In this document: positions 51,845-63,052 of the stretch, in pieces
Position numbering within the stretch: position 1 is the first letter of the stretch
How the letters are laid out: the number at the start of each line of letters is the position of its first letter
Translations under genes and position numbers: made by a program
From: Paramacrobiotus metropolitanus
Taxonomy: Eukaryota > Tardigrada > Eutardigrada > Parachela > Macrobiotidae
DNA length: 64,000 bases
Direction of reading: 5' to 3'
Assembly: GCF_019649055.1 (NCBI RefSeq)
Contig: NW_026570237.1
Span: 248,001 to 312,000, forward strand
Notes under the pieces: model-generated
What the model saw: only the letters and a program-made list of their open reading frames with translations
Told to the model about the DNA's origin: nothing
Database searches by the model: none

Positions 51845-53752
51845 TCCCGCGGCGCGCTCTGCAGCTTGTCACGTCCGCTCTGGACTTCCGGTGTGGACAT
51901 TTCTACGTCACAACAACACGAAATTACTCAATAAACGATCCGTAAATTCTGTTATAATAAAGAATGAAGAAATCCTTTTATATCAAAATGCAGTAAATAT
52001 TAAGAAAATTATAACTACTGTAGCCGCTAGACGAACTTGCACCACTTTTAGATCCGGCCGCTGCCTGCCACTGGCCGGGGATTGAGCACGAGCCTTCCTA
52101 CCACCGGGCGGAGCACACTTTGCCATTCAGTATTAGTACTGTACTCTGTGCCTGCCTGCCCCTGACAGGGGCACCCCAAAAACCACAACAAACCAGATTT
52201 ACAAACATAAAAACATTAGAGCTCTGCCATTGTGCTCTTAGTATAATAATCTAACGTTGCAAAGAATTAAAAAACTAGCAATGAACAGCAAAACATGGAA
52301 AATGGTGGTGGTATCAGAGTGAAAACATTTTAAATCAAAAACATTTTTGCACGGAGCAAAGTTCGTATATTGGGCCTGCATTTTTCCGTACACCAGACTC
52401 TGTGGTGCAAGTTCGTCTAGCGGATACAGTTAAAATTAAGTTATCCAGCACTATAACTGACAGAGCTACTGCAAGCGGATACGATCACCACGTCTTTACA
52501 GCTGTATGTTACAAGAATAAAAATTATAATCGTACCACTAATAAAAAAGCTGAGCTAGCTGACACAGGCTACCGAAAGGTGCGAATTACACAAAACACCG
52601 TATCTCACGATCTAAAATCGACCGGATTACATGCGTTCTGTTGATATTTCAAAGGCTGATTTCTGCGAAGGTATTCAAAACAAAAAATTGTATCGTATAA
52701 CGACACTCCAGCACGTACACTACAGTTTGGCTGACTTATTTTTGCACCATACAAAACTGGGTAAATATTGATATCTGTACAGTCAACTGAGTCAATAAAA
52801 ATACATTCTAATATCCTGTCACTCGAACAGAGTTGCATCATTTAAATTATTGATAAATGACTTCACAAGGCCAAAAATTCAACCATTAATAACTATTAAG
52901 AACTCGGACTAGACTGCTAACACTGACAATATAAACTTATTAAAACCTAAAAATCATCAGAAAATAATTTCGGTAGTTAATGAAAAATTAAAAAAAATCG
53001 TACAAATTATTTAGATAAATTAAAGACGATAAATTTATCGAAACTCAATCAAATTGTTTATAAAAATTCCTTACCTAACACTACTGAGTCCATTCGTGAT
53101 CGTCTACAAAATCAGCTGCACAATCTTCGATTTCTTGTTTTACTTTATCCGAAAAAATCCTGTAACACATAATAACGTAATAGGTATAGATATGCGTGGG
53201 TTTCAAGTTCGACGCTGCACAGCAGATGTCATCCATTAAGAATAAAACTGCACTCCTGGTCTTTATACAAGAAACAAATGTACACAAAATTACAGACAGA
53301 AATGGATAACTCCGTGCACTAACCTGGATGATGAAAAGGCAATTTCCCATTGTTGTTTTGAAATCGATCACGCAAAAACTGTACCTGCACTCAGATTCTT
53401 AGTCATATCGTCCAAGGACCCATCTACGATGTGGAAAAACCATTAGTTGGTAGATATCAGTGCGTCCTTAAAACAGCATCATCAATTCAAATGAAAAAGT
53501 TATTCCAGCTCGAGCGTACTCGCAAATAAATACGTGAAACTGGATGAATAAAGAAATAATTTTCGTTACTTAAAAACACATAATTAAAGAATTTGGCAAC
53601 AGTAAATCGCAATAAATTTAATTCAGCATAATGTCATAAATGCGCAAAAAATACTCAGAAAATACGGGAAAAAATATTAGCAGTAAAAGTGAATTTCTTT
53701 CTGTCAGCAAGGCTTACTTGCAAGAAATTCTGGAAAAATGCAAGGTCCATGA
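51845..53752. other. AT-rich, no gene seen
   Basis: Mostly AT-rich with short frames. The minus-strand host exons start at its right edge. Confidence 0.3.
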
Positions 53753-54113
53753 CTACACCAGCGAACCGCCACCGTAGATACCATTAACACCCAAAATCAC
53801 GCCAACGATGATCAAGTAAAACACTCCACGATTGCTGCTAAACAAAATTGCACAAACTGCACACATATTACTGGCTTTATGCAGATTCACAATGAGTAAG
53901 TTGCTTAGCAGAATATGTACTTACCTGATACAGCGCATCCGCGGAACTCACAGACGCGCACGAACACTCTCCACGCCGTGGCAAGCTTCCATCGCTATAC
54001 CCCGCGTTCGTCATTGCCCCCCGCGTCCGCCGCAGCCCCGCGTCCGCCATAATGTTGTTTCCTCCTCCACTGCCCCAACGTCCGTCGCCCCCCGCGCCGT
54101 CGTCGCCCGCCAT
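53753..54113 (-). CDS. Host-like transcript with 87-bp intron; possible 32-residue membrane micropeptide
   Basis: A CpG-rich stretch on the minus strand ends in a perfect donor CAG|GTAAGT at 53925/53924, and an acceptor (TTTTGTTTAG) ends at 53838. The long frame in the first exon (from the ATG at 54111-54113, Gly/Arg-rich) terminates soon after the junction. A short ORF starting at the ATG at 53936-53938 crosses the junction and gives 32 residues with one membrane helix (GVFYLIIVGVILGVNGIYGG), stopping at 53753-53755. Splice signals are strong; which frame is translated is uncertain. Confidence 0.35.
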
Positions 54114-54371
54114 AACTTACGTTGCCCCCCTAGTCCTGACTTCCGGTCCCCTAACTTCCCCCCCGCCCCTGTACCTACCGCCCCTAGCTGTAACTACTGT
54201 CCATGTATATGTTTTGAATAATTTGACGGATCTATATCAATAAAGGGAGACAAGCTTAATCACGAATAGTCGGTTAATAAGCTAAGCCTTTAAAGCGTTA
54301 GCTAAATGTGCTAAAAAAATTAAAAAAAACGCAAAATCACAAGGAAAGCAATCTAGCTAACGAAAAGAACA

Positions 54372-55150
54372 TTATTTGTTAAACTGAATAAGAAATTCTG
54401 TCGATTCGGCAGCCTGTTCGTGCATTTCGTCGGTCATCGCGTTAACAAAGGCGCGCAATGGCACTACAACTTATAGATATATAATAAAATAAAAAAAGCT
54501 ACATATTCGAAGTACTTACGGTTTCCGCGGCGGGCACACTCCCGCATCAACTGAATGTCTTGCTCCGCCAGTTCCAGGGCTACGATTTCTTCGGGCAATT
54601 CCTCCTGGCCATCATGAACCTCTTCCTATTAATCTTTGCTAACTGTGTACGACAATGGTGAACCATTTCATATCGCCGCAACAGGCAAAAGAAGAGTTGG
54701 ACAATGTACGACAGCAACAGTATGCGGCAAAGCAGAAAGGAAAATCTTGCTTTCGGTCGATTCCTTCCGAGCCAAATCATAAGTATTTTGAGGCGCATAA
54801 AAAGGAACTGATTTATTTGGCGGTGGCGGTAGAACAAACTGCTGCAGGACGGGAGAAGCAGAATGCCATAAAGAACCTTCAGAAGTTTGCGCACCAGCAG
54901 TCGACGCTAAGCGACCTGGAGGCCCTGCTAGAGCAACTGGTCGCGTATCCATTGGAAGAAAAGGCCATGAAAGACATACGAGACCGATATAGCCACGCTA
55001 CAGAAAAGGTTAATGCGATTTTCAAAAGTGTATTTGGACAACGAATTTACAGTTGACCAGTTCGTTTAGCAGCATCCATCCTTCGCCACGCTCCACATCG
55101 GCTACCTGATTACCAACAAAGCCCAGTACAAACTTTACTATGTCCAAATT
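54372..55150 (-). CDS. Host-like gene, last three exons
   Basis: Exons on the minus strand: 55058-55150 after a CCCTTGCAG acceptor (NLDIVKFVLGFVGNQVADVE, WMLLNEL), 54520-54625 (EELPEEIVALELAEQDIQLM), and 54372-54469 (PLRAFVNAMTDEMHEQAAES, ending TAA 54372-54374). The last intron is only 50 bp (54470-54519) with a GTAAGT donor and a CTATAAG acceptor. All junctions keep frame (phases 0 and 1). The 432-bp middle intron (54626-55057) has a weaker donor. Product unknown; helical and acidic. Confidence 0.5.
54655..55056 (+). CDS. 133-residue helical ORF antisense inside an intron
   Basis: An intact plus ORF from the ATG at 54655 to TGA 55054-55056. It is strongly coding-like: charged, helical, few rare residues (QQAKEELDNVRQQQYAAKQK, EQTAAGREKQNAIKNLQKFA, LSDLEALLEQLVAYPLEE). 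It fits almost exactly within the putative intron of the minus-strand gene. A splice acceptor (CCGCAACAG) lies inside its start, so it may instead be an exon. Family unknown. Confidence 0.5.
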   Translation: MVNHFISPQQAKEELDNVRQQQYAAKQKGKSCFRSIPSEPNHKYFEAHKKELIYLAVAVEQTAAGREKQNAIKNLQKFAHQQSTLSDLEALLEQLVAYPLEEKAMKDIRDRYSHATEKVNAIFKSVFGQRIYS

Positions 55151-55639
55151 CTGCAAGGGTACTCTTTCGTGTGTTAGAAACACAACGGATAGCTTTCATA
55201 ATTGGAATAACTGTATCAAAACTGAAAACAAGTTGTTGGTTTTGGTGTACTATTCATAGTCTTTACGCAGTATGAACGGCTCTGTTTACTACGGCACAGG
55301 AAATAAGATTGTACAGCTGGTCATAATTCATATGTTTTCTGATCACCATTATAATACGGGTCATGCAATTAGGGTTACAGAACGGAGCAAGCGATGGATG
55401 ACGGGAACGATCCCGTTTCGATGCTATTCGTGTTTGCTGAATCTCTATGTCGAAGAGAAAGCTGATAACCACAGCACAGAAGCGTAGAAAAACCACGAGA
55501 TTGACATGTATTTACTAGCGAACGGAAACGCTGCCAATGATAAAGGAGAAGCTCGATTTCACTGGCCAAGTCGATTACTAAGTGATCAATTACTGAATGA
55601 TCTTCGTTATATGCTTCTCGATATATAAATTCGTGCTGG
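55151..55639. other. No gene assigned
   Basis: Probably intron or upstream region of the minus-strand gene; opposing short frames at 55263-55496 are not convincing. Confidence 0.3.
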
Positions 55640-56438
55640 GGGATTTATAGCGCGAAGACGCCTTCTTTGACGCGCACAGTGATCAAGCGTACCCGGGGGT
55701 ATATGATGATGAACCACCGAAAAACCATGTAAGTCTTGACGCCGAGTTCGACGGTTATATTTAGTCGACCGCACCGCGACCACCGACCGCACCGCGACCA
55801 CCCACTACGGATGAAAGTGATGAGGAAGCGGAAGAAGAAGAGCAGAAGAAGTTAGCTGGTAAATGGAAACGCGTGGAATGGACAATTGTAAAAAGCGGTT
55901 CTGTCGTATCGACTATCCGGTACCTACTTCCGTCGAGGATAATCGCAAAGTGGTCGGTTTTACAGTATTACACATAATGCACAAAGATGCGGGAGTAATT
56001 GTCAGTGTGAGTAACATGCGGGTTTATTTCGGTAATCCAATTTTACAAAATTATATGGTCAATATCCTGTAGGTGCATTATGCCAGTGACGTTAAACCAG
56101 AAGAGCAAACAGCCATCCGTCAGTTATATCAGGAAGCCGAGCTGTTGGATACAGTACAGCTCTTTTTTGACATTCATCGTGGCGAGAATGGCGATGTGCG
56201 ATCCCAACAACAATCGATCTGGTACAATCAAATGCTGCAGATTGAGTGGAATATCCCTGAGGGGAAAAATGCACATCAGGTACAACCATGTTCACCACCT
56301 TGTTATTTTCGCAACGTGCTATATGAAATCAATTTTCAATATTGGATAACCAATATTGAGCAAAAATTCATTGTAGAATCCGAGAATTATGTGCGATTCA
56401 ACCGCTGTTTATCGCCGATAACAGCGCCGGTGAAATAA
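55640..56438 (+). pseudogene. Unknown element gene with acidic, proline-rich segment
   Basis: A frame from about 55641 reads EDAFFDAHSDQAYP..., has a TAG at 55762-55764, then TAPRPPTAPRPPTTDESDEE and KKLAGKWKRVEW. Near 55905 the reading changes frame to RIDYPVPTSVEDNRKVVGFT and MRVYFGNPILQNYM, has a TAG at 56070-56072 and continues YASDVKPEEQTAIRQLYQEA to a stop at 56438. It sits directly upstream of the integrase, where the other cassette has its proline-rich gene, but I see no sequence match to that gene. One gene or two cannot be decided. Confidence 0.45.
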
Positions 56439-56486
56439 CGGCTGATCACGATTTTTTTACTGATCACGATATCAGGTTTTTTACAA

Positions 56487-57064
56487 CAAAAACGACGATG
56501 TTAAATGTGCCATGTTAGAGCGATTTAACCGAACAATTAAGGAACGTCTTTAAGTGTACATGACAGAAAATAATACTTTCAAGTACCTCAATATTTTACC
56601 AGAGATTTTAAAATCGTATAATAATTCCGTTCACTCTAGTACAGGGTTTGCCCCAGTCAAGTGGACGTGAATGAAGCGCGCATTATACGTCAGGATAGGA
56701 TAGATGAGCCACAGGAAAAAAATCCTAGCTCTCAGGTTGGGGATCTCGTGCGTATAGCGAAATGCGAGCAGACGTTCGAAAACGGATACGAAATCAGTTA
56801 CACTGAAGAAATTCTTTAAATCGTACAAGTTAAAAGACCAGAGAATTATTACATTAACGCTTTAGAGAACCTAGGAGGTGCAAAAATTGATGGGGATTTT
56901 TATGCCATCGAACTGTCAAAATTTATTACGACCGAGCGATTGTTTCATCGTATATCACGTATATTAAGGAGAGAATGTACAAGGGAAAACAGCAGTGCCT
57001 GATAAGTTGGTACGGTTACGGCCCCGCTTACGACTCTTGGGAAAACAAAGAAGATCTATAATGA
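56487..57064 (+). pseudogene. Polinton integrase, C-terminal half, broken
   Basis: It starts inside the catalytic core (DVKCAMLERFNRT, with the catalytic Glu) and continues with VYMTENNTFKYLNILPEI and NNSVHSSTGFAP, then after a shift VGDLVRIAKCEQTFENGY, then HRISRI and the chromodomain-like end QCLISWYGYGPAYDSWE. It matches the integrase at 15698-16773 through to the end, where its TAA overlaps the next ATG (TAATG). Breaks: TAA at 56551-56553, a shift near 56660, TAA near 56818, and another shift near 56970. The first two-thirds of the gene are gone. Confidence 0.8.
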
Positions 57065-57778
57065 GTTTTTATATGACAATACCGTCTTCCGCATCACACA
57101 ACATTTATCCCGCAAATCGTTGTGGGTAATTCACAAATTTGCTAGCCAAAGGTATTGATCTTGATGGAAGTCGGTTTTTCCGAAATTATTTTACCACCGA
57201 TGCGTCTCAGGTTAACTGAGGGTTTGGCAGTGCTGGTTGAAACCAAGACCACACCGAGGCAAAGTCGGTATTTAGACAAAGAGTCATGCAATGACCACTA
57301 TCAACTAATTTGGAAAATAAACTTTCTGCTGCGGGACAAAGACACCATCTTTGGACATATTGACGTGACAGGTTGCTCCACACAGCTGGTCGTAAATCCC
57401 GATGCCGAGCTAACGTTTCAGGGATCAGAGAATACGAGGGCGCGGGGTCTATTGCAAGAGCGCTTTTATGCCGGTGCCGGTGGTCAGACGTACCAGTTAC
57501 GGCCGGGCAAGCAGAGTCGTGTTGCGCATGTTTAATGCGACATTATTGAGCACGGGTTCGTCGGCGATGCAATAGTACCGTTGCTAAGGACAATCGCAAC
57601 CGCCGCCAGTTCCTACACCAACACTACATTAATTTACGAAAATTCGCATTATGTGCCACTTGCCAAGCACACCTTTCAGACCATCGTATTAAAACTCGCA
57701 GATGATTTAAGGACAAATGTATCGTTTCATCCTGGTACCGCAATAGTAAAGTTACATTTTCGACCCAAGAAACGCTGA
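57061..57778 (+). pseudogene. Penton-like minor capsid gene, broken
   Basis: The ATG at 57061-57063 overlaps the integrase stop. It begins MSFYMTIPSSASHNIYPAN like the 14982-15701 gene, has a stop near 57128, shifts near 57160, then MEVGFSEIILPPMRLRL. It shifts again near 57530 and ends with YENSHYVPLAKHTFQTI and HPGTAIVKLHFRPKKR. Conserved blocks at both ends show the same protein; the middle is diverged. Confidence 0.8.
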
Positions 57779-57782
57779 AAAA

Positions 57783-58078
57783 ATGGTACTTCTAGAGCAG
57801 AAGTTCGACGAAAATCGTTATTTACAAGCCTTTAGCCGGCAACATGGGTTTGAGATGCCGGTATACCACGGTGCCCCCATGACCGGTGCTGGGTTTTGGG
57901 GGAAAGTTATCGGTTTGCTAAAAGTATTTTCAGCGAAGCCGCGCCCTATATAAGCAATTTAATAGCAAAAGCCCAACCGCATATAAAAAATATGGCCCAT
58001 AAAGCTGTAGAACATGTTAGTAACAAGCTGAAACAACAGCGAGGATCGGGTATTAAGGGCCGAAAACGATGCAAATAA
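57783..58078 (+). pseudogene. Basic virion protein gene, frameshifted and shorter
   Basis: Opens MVLLEQKFDENRYLQAFSRQ, keeps RQHGFEMPVYHGAPM and FWGKVIG, shifts near 57915, then IFSEAAPYISNLIAKAQPH and GSGIKGRKRCK. It matches the 14548-14979 gene but lacks about 35 residues of the basic tail. It starts 2 bases after the penton-like stop, as in the other copy. Confidence 0.8.
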
Positions 58079-58128
58079 GTCATTACAAAGCGACAACTGG
58101 CTTTTGGCTCACTTGAAGACTCACTATA

Positions 58129-58640
58129 ATGGCTCTTATTGAAAGCGGCTCCGAACCTTCTGTGGTCCTAGAGAGCCGTTTGTTTTATCTTCTTGCGACT
58201 CTTACCGAAAGGTGGAATACCCGTGATTATGATATCGGGCCAACACAAGCCTCGTCAAACACGTGTAACGAATATGTTTTTAACCATTGCTCCGTGTCAA
58301 ACTGAACTTATTAGTTTGGCAGATGTTCGATTTTCTTGTGATCTGTATGTAACTGACTCTAAAGGGGACATGCCCACGGATGATGCCTGCTTCACAACCG
58401 TTAATAATATTCTGGATAGTTTTTTTGAGCAGGTAGTTGTCACTCTGGGGGGTCGCAACATTTCTGACAGCAGCTCCATGTACCACATGCGGTGGTACAT
58501 TGAAAATCATCTAGGCTACACTATGAAAGCACAAGCTTTACAATTACAACTATCTGGCTTTGCCATGGATACATTACTGTAGAAGCGAGATCCATATCAC
58601 GAAGCCCAAGTTAACAATGAAAAGACTTCTTCTAGCAAAG
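58129..58640 (+). pseudogene. Hexon-like gene, N-terminal third, broken
   Basis: The ATG at 58129-58131 opens a start matching the 14544 end of the other copy (IESGSEPSVVLESRLFYL, TLTERWNT). The frame shifts near 58255 to ELISLADVRFSCDLYVT and NISDSSSMYHMRWYIENHLG, with a TAG at 58580-58582. Homology fades near 58640. The rest of the capsid gene and the protease are absent, so the cassette is truncated here. Confidence 0.8.
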
Positions 58641-58650
58641 AAGCAGAGCT

Positions 58651-60892
58651 AAGATAAAAAACTCTTGGAATAAAAGGCGGACGAATGCAGTGCAGCAGAC
58701 CAGCTGCTTGCTGCACATTTGTGCAATATTGCAGGATTATTATGCTAGTCGTACTTCTGCCGGCAAGTGCCAGAGTAAATTGCATCGGCGTTGAGGGCAA
58801 ATACCGTTACTGTGGCATGATTAAGCTACCAGCACATTTCTTTTCGCAATCTGTGTCGGTCGTGATGCAAACACTATCACCACCCCCTCCAAAGTCACTC
58901 AGCCATGCCTTAGCAAAAAAAACCACGAAGGCAAACAAGCAACAGCAGATTGCCGCAGCAAAATTTATGATGTTTTACAGTAAAATCGCAAACGAGCTAC
59001 ATTTTTTCTTAAAAATTGTTTATGTGGCGAACAAAAGAATTGACGTCGACAACGACGACGAATAACGATAGAAGACCAAAAAACTGCAACAACAGCAACA
59101 ACACAACCTCACTCACCATTATCATCATCATCGCCAGTGAATATAGTTACGCAGAATCCATCTGAATTTTATGATCTCGAAGCCCTAACAACATCACGTC
59201 ATAGGAAGAAGTATGGCGTCTGGGCGGTTAATTTTCAAATACAAATTGCAGAACTGCCCCTACATGGTGTAAGGACGGTCCGGCGGGTATTTTTGTCATT
59301 TTTGTCATTTTTGTCATTGAAATCAGCTCACAATTTTTATCCCATCCAGCTCAAACTTTCACTCCAAGATCAAATGAACGCCAAGATCTTTTTCTACTTG
59401 ATTGCAAATACACTTACGAACAAAGGAAGTTTACCGGTTTATATTAACCTGCTTCGAGTACCCCGCCACCCGACAGGGAGAGGCACATGTATAACCATCA
59501 TTACCATCACCTCAGGATGCAGTAAACAAGACCGTCATTTTCGTAACCTTTTGAAAGTGCCTCGGGCGGAGGAATCGTTAATGTGAAAAACAACGACATT
59601 CTTTGCTTCGGCCGAGCGCTAGCCATTGACGTTGCCCACGCTTTACAACTTCATAAGGCTGACAAGAGGTAATGGAAGGAGCTCTGCGACAGCCGGAAAC
59701 AGCTTCAAAAAGCGGAAGCAAAAAAGCTGTATCAGTCGGCAAAAGTCCTGCTCGCGCCCGTGTCACATAACGACGAGAAGAAGACGAGCGAGAGCGATAG
59801 AAAGAAAAAGGTCGGGGTTTAGTAGAAGCCCGGGGTCAGGAAGGAAACAGCGTGTTTGTGTGTGTTTGTGTGTGTGTGTGTGTGTGTGCACCTTCTTCAC
59901 TGTAACAAATGTCGTTCTAGAACAGGTAATTTATTCATTGAGTCATTCGTTTTGGCCGCTATCATCGTCGTCATGGTAATCAACATCGTCAGCGTCTCCA
60001 TCATCATCAATTAGTAGTGGTCTTTCAGTTTTGCTTCGGAAATGCAGTTAATAGAGCGTCAGGAGTACAAAACTGTGAAACATCTTCAGCAAGCTAATTA
60101 TTTGGTGGTTGCAGTTACTTGTATTCTCGGCACAACCACTCCAGCCAAAACTGTTCGTATGAAATAACTTTTGCTGTTGTTTAGATCAAACAAATATTGA
60201 TAATCCGCTCCGAATAAGAAATCAATGCCCGCAGTGATGTTAGTAATCAGAAACCAGCGCGAATCCCTGCCAGAAAACTGGCAAAAAGCAAAAAAATGAC
60301 ACGATGCACGAGACTGGCCTTAAAGCGATTAAACATAATCACGCCTAGCGTGATTACAAAATGGCTCATCGGCGCGATAAAGAACGATGCATAGCCAATA
60401 AGGGAAAAAGGCCATGGATCGTCTTGCATGGATGTTAGTACAAGGGGGTACAAGGAGCAGAAGCCACTATCCTAACTACCTCATGGTGAAATGTGACCTT
60501 CACTGAAACACCTTTGAATCACTGCCTGCCCTGGGACTGCGAGAAGCTCGCGAGACGATTCGTAAAAGACGCTCGCGAGACGACTGGCCTGATGAATTAT
60601 CAGTCGAGGTATGAAAGCCAAGCACGCTTGTATATAGGTTAAGTACATATAATTCAATTTTCAATTAACTATGACCTGTTTTTATAGTGGAAGGGGCCAG
60701 TTTATCGACCGTTGGACGAAGAAAAGCTCGCCTTTAACCTTGTTGAACAAGAGGACATGGCGGCTGACGAGAAGCGAAAATGATCTGCTGGCGTGCATGC
60801 TTCGCTGTATAATGTAGGACAGGATTGAGGACACGAAGGCGCACCGGAAGAGGCCTGGAACCACCGCTATGATGATGAAAGCGTGCAACCCA
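58651..60892. other. No gene assigned; simple repeats
   Basis: Some coding-like frames (58685-59065; 59137-59270 with NPSEFYDLEALTTSRHRKKY) have no recognised family. CAA-rich stretches occur near 58930 and 59080, and TTTTTGTCAT is repeated near 59295. Confidence 0.3.
59852..59889 (+). repeat. (TG)n microsatellite
   Basis: TGTGTTTGTGTGTGTTTGTG followed by an uninterrupted TG run. Confidence 0.95.
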
Positions 60893-62208
60893 ACCAGGGC
60901 ACACAGGGGTCCTCCAAATTCAGAAAAATTTCATATTTTGTAAAATGTAGTGTTGTGCTACTAAATAAAATTAAATAACGGCCTTTTACTTAGTAAAAGT
61001 CCGCCTAATATTAAAAGTCTAGTAAATAGTAAGGTTTTGGAAACAAAGTTAGTAAAAGTAAGTAAATGTGCTGCCGGAATAGTAAAAAGTAAGTAAATAT
61101 TAAGGTTCAGTGTTGAATAAATAAAATCAATTACTAAATTATTTACTAATCTGTTTTATCAACGTTACGGAAAATTGGCGTGTCAGCCGCCGCCACTCGC
61201 AGGTAAAGTGGGTGTGCGCAGTAGTCGGCTGCCAGCCTGCCGTCCTCAAAAAGCAGTATTTACTTTTCAGTATGCACCTGTATAGCTCGATTAATGCATA
61301 AGAAATTTATCTGCATTATTTTCAGTAGTCTGTTGCGCTCTGAAACTAGCGAAATTCGAAACTGTCAATGCTAAATTACATTTATTTAGTAAATTTACTT
61401 TAATTTAGTAAGTAAATGTCCCTGCGAAAATTGAAATAAAAAGTAAAAGTAAGTAAAAGTCCCGAAAAATTTTGAATAGTAAGTAAAAATAAGTAAACTT
61501 TCCAAAGCAGATAGTAAAAATAAGTATATTGGCAAGGACTTTTACTACCCAACACTAGTAAAATGGTAGTATACTATCGTAGTATGCTTAAAAAATATTT
61601 TCATCTGCCATGGTCAGAGGGCGTGACAGCATTTAAAAGTTTGCATTATCACATACTATGCAATGCAGTGAGCGGAGTTATTCGTATTTAATTTTATATT
61701 GAATTTTTACTGTAGCACCATGAACTTTTGCAGCTGTCCAGTTGGGATGTAAACGATGCCCACGTGCGGCAGCTCGTGTCATTGCTGCCAGTACACATTT
61801 TCGAAAATTTTGTTTCAGTTAGTATTGTATGTACGAGTAAACCGTGCAAAAACTTCTTTTACTAATTAGCAAATATGTACTCGTACTGCATTTCATAACA
61901 GATTTTCGAAAATGTGTATTTAGGCAGCACTGACACGAGCCGCCGCACGTGGTCTTCGTTTACATCACCACTCGACAGTTTCAAAGTTCACGGTGCTACA
62001 GTAAAAATTTAATATAAAACTAATTACGAATAACTCCACTCACTGCATTGCATAGTATGTGATAATATGCAAACTTTTAAATGCTGTCTGGCCACGCCCT
62101 CTTGACCATGGCAGATGAAAATATTTTTTGACCATACTACGATAGTATACTACCATTTTACAAAATATGAAATTTTTCTGAATTTGGAGGACCCCTATGT
62201 GCCCTGGT
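60893..62208. mobile_element. Foldback element interrupted by a MITE
   Basis: The ends ACCAGGGCACA and TGTGCCCTGGT are inverted. Each arm is over 300 bp: 60893-60947 joined to 61566-61830 matches the reverse complement of 61870-62208 with modest divergence. A 610-bp MITE (60948-61557) splits the left arm. No coding capacity. No clear target duplication at the outer ends. Confidence 0.85.
60940..61565. mobile_element. hAT-like MITE nested in the foldback element
   Basis: The element is 60948-61557, beginning TAGTGTTGTGCTACTAA and ending TTTACTACCCAACACTA (inverted with mismatches), flanked by a perfect 8-bp duplication GTAAAATG (60940-60947 and 61558-61565). The interior is full of AGTAAAAGTAAGTAA-type words on both sides. 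Deleting it with one GTAAAATG restores the arm sequence seen in the other arm, which proves the boundaries. Confidence 0.92.
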
Positions 62209-62861
62209 AAGACAGTTCATCCAGTTCCGTTAAATCCACAAGATTTGCAACTGATATGCAATGTTTTTGTTGCCACGTTTGCCAAAACGAAAGGGGATTA
62301 AGTCGCATGATAATATATACCGACATAGTTATGTTAGCCTTTTTTTCCTTATTCGTTGCGCTCTTCCGCTTGAAACTGTTATACATTCAGTCAGTTATTT
62401 TGCAATATAGTGCAGGAACAAACTGAATTGAGGTCAGTGGCTGGAATTAGTTTACCCGCGTCGCCAAATGTTTACCGTATGCCCAGCCAAGCGTTGTGGC
62501 ACAATTGCGGCAACTTGGGAATTGAATGCTGAAGAATGCCGACGCGCCGAATATTGTCCACAAGGACAAAGCCGCTCACTTGGTTGCTGCATGGCATTTA
62601 CGCCACACTGGATCCATCAGATGAGTTCTGGCGACAGCTTATCGAGAAATTAGACCGCGTCACACGCACCGGCAACTGGAAACTGTTGCTTAGTATTAGG
62701 GTGTGGTATCTAGGTATTGTAACCACGTAGCTGTAGACAAATAGTCTCGAGAGAATTTCCTGGCAAGTTTTTAACTAACAGGCATGGAGCTATTATTACA
62801 TTAAAAACATACATCATACTTGTAAGGTAGCTGCCAACCATAAACGCCTGGTGATTGTACA
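62209..62861. other. No gene seen
   Basis: Short frames (62468-62653, 62536-62730) without recognised motifs. Confidence 0.3.
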
Positions 62862-62863
62862 AG

Positions 62864-63052
62864 GGGCAAAAGTAAACGCGTTCCACCGTTCCCCTGTACT
62901 GCTGCCGTCACCCGCCTGGAGTGTGACGTTACGGCAATTGATATGGTTAAATCCGGCGCGGTACGTAAGCGCCATGTTAGCCACAACGTCAAACTCCATT
63001 CGGGTGACGGCAGCAGTACAGGGGAACGGTGGAACACGTTTACCTTTGCCCC
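62864..63052. mobile_element. Foldback MITE with GGGGCAAA ends
   Basis: Arms 62864-62930 and 62984-63052 are inverted copies at about 90% identity (GGGGCAAAAGTAAACGCGTT against GGGGCAAAGGTAAACGTGTT) around a ~53-bp spacer. The flanks GTAC... and GTAT... give no certain target duplication. Confidence 0.75.

Larger units (their letters stand above)
55640..58650 (+). mobile_element. Second Polinton-like cassette, plus strand, decayed
   Basis: The order unknown acidic gene, integrase C-terminus, penton-like, basic protein, hexon-like start matches the minus-strand element at 13168-16773, with the same stop/start overlaps. Every gene has stops or shifts, and the hexon-like gene ends near 58640, where homology is lost. 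Protease and the rest are missing. Divergence between the two cassettes is considerable, so they are separate family members rather than a recent duplication. Confidence 0.85.

Noticed and set aside
54052-54243. Plus-strand proline-rich ORF with AATAAA downstream
   Set aside because: It is the reverse reading of a CpG-rich exon with a perfect minus-strand donor; the minus reading is better supported.
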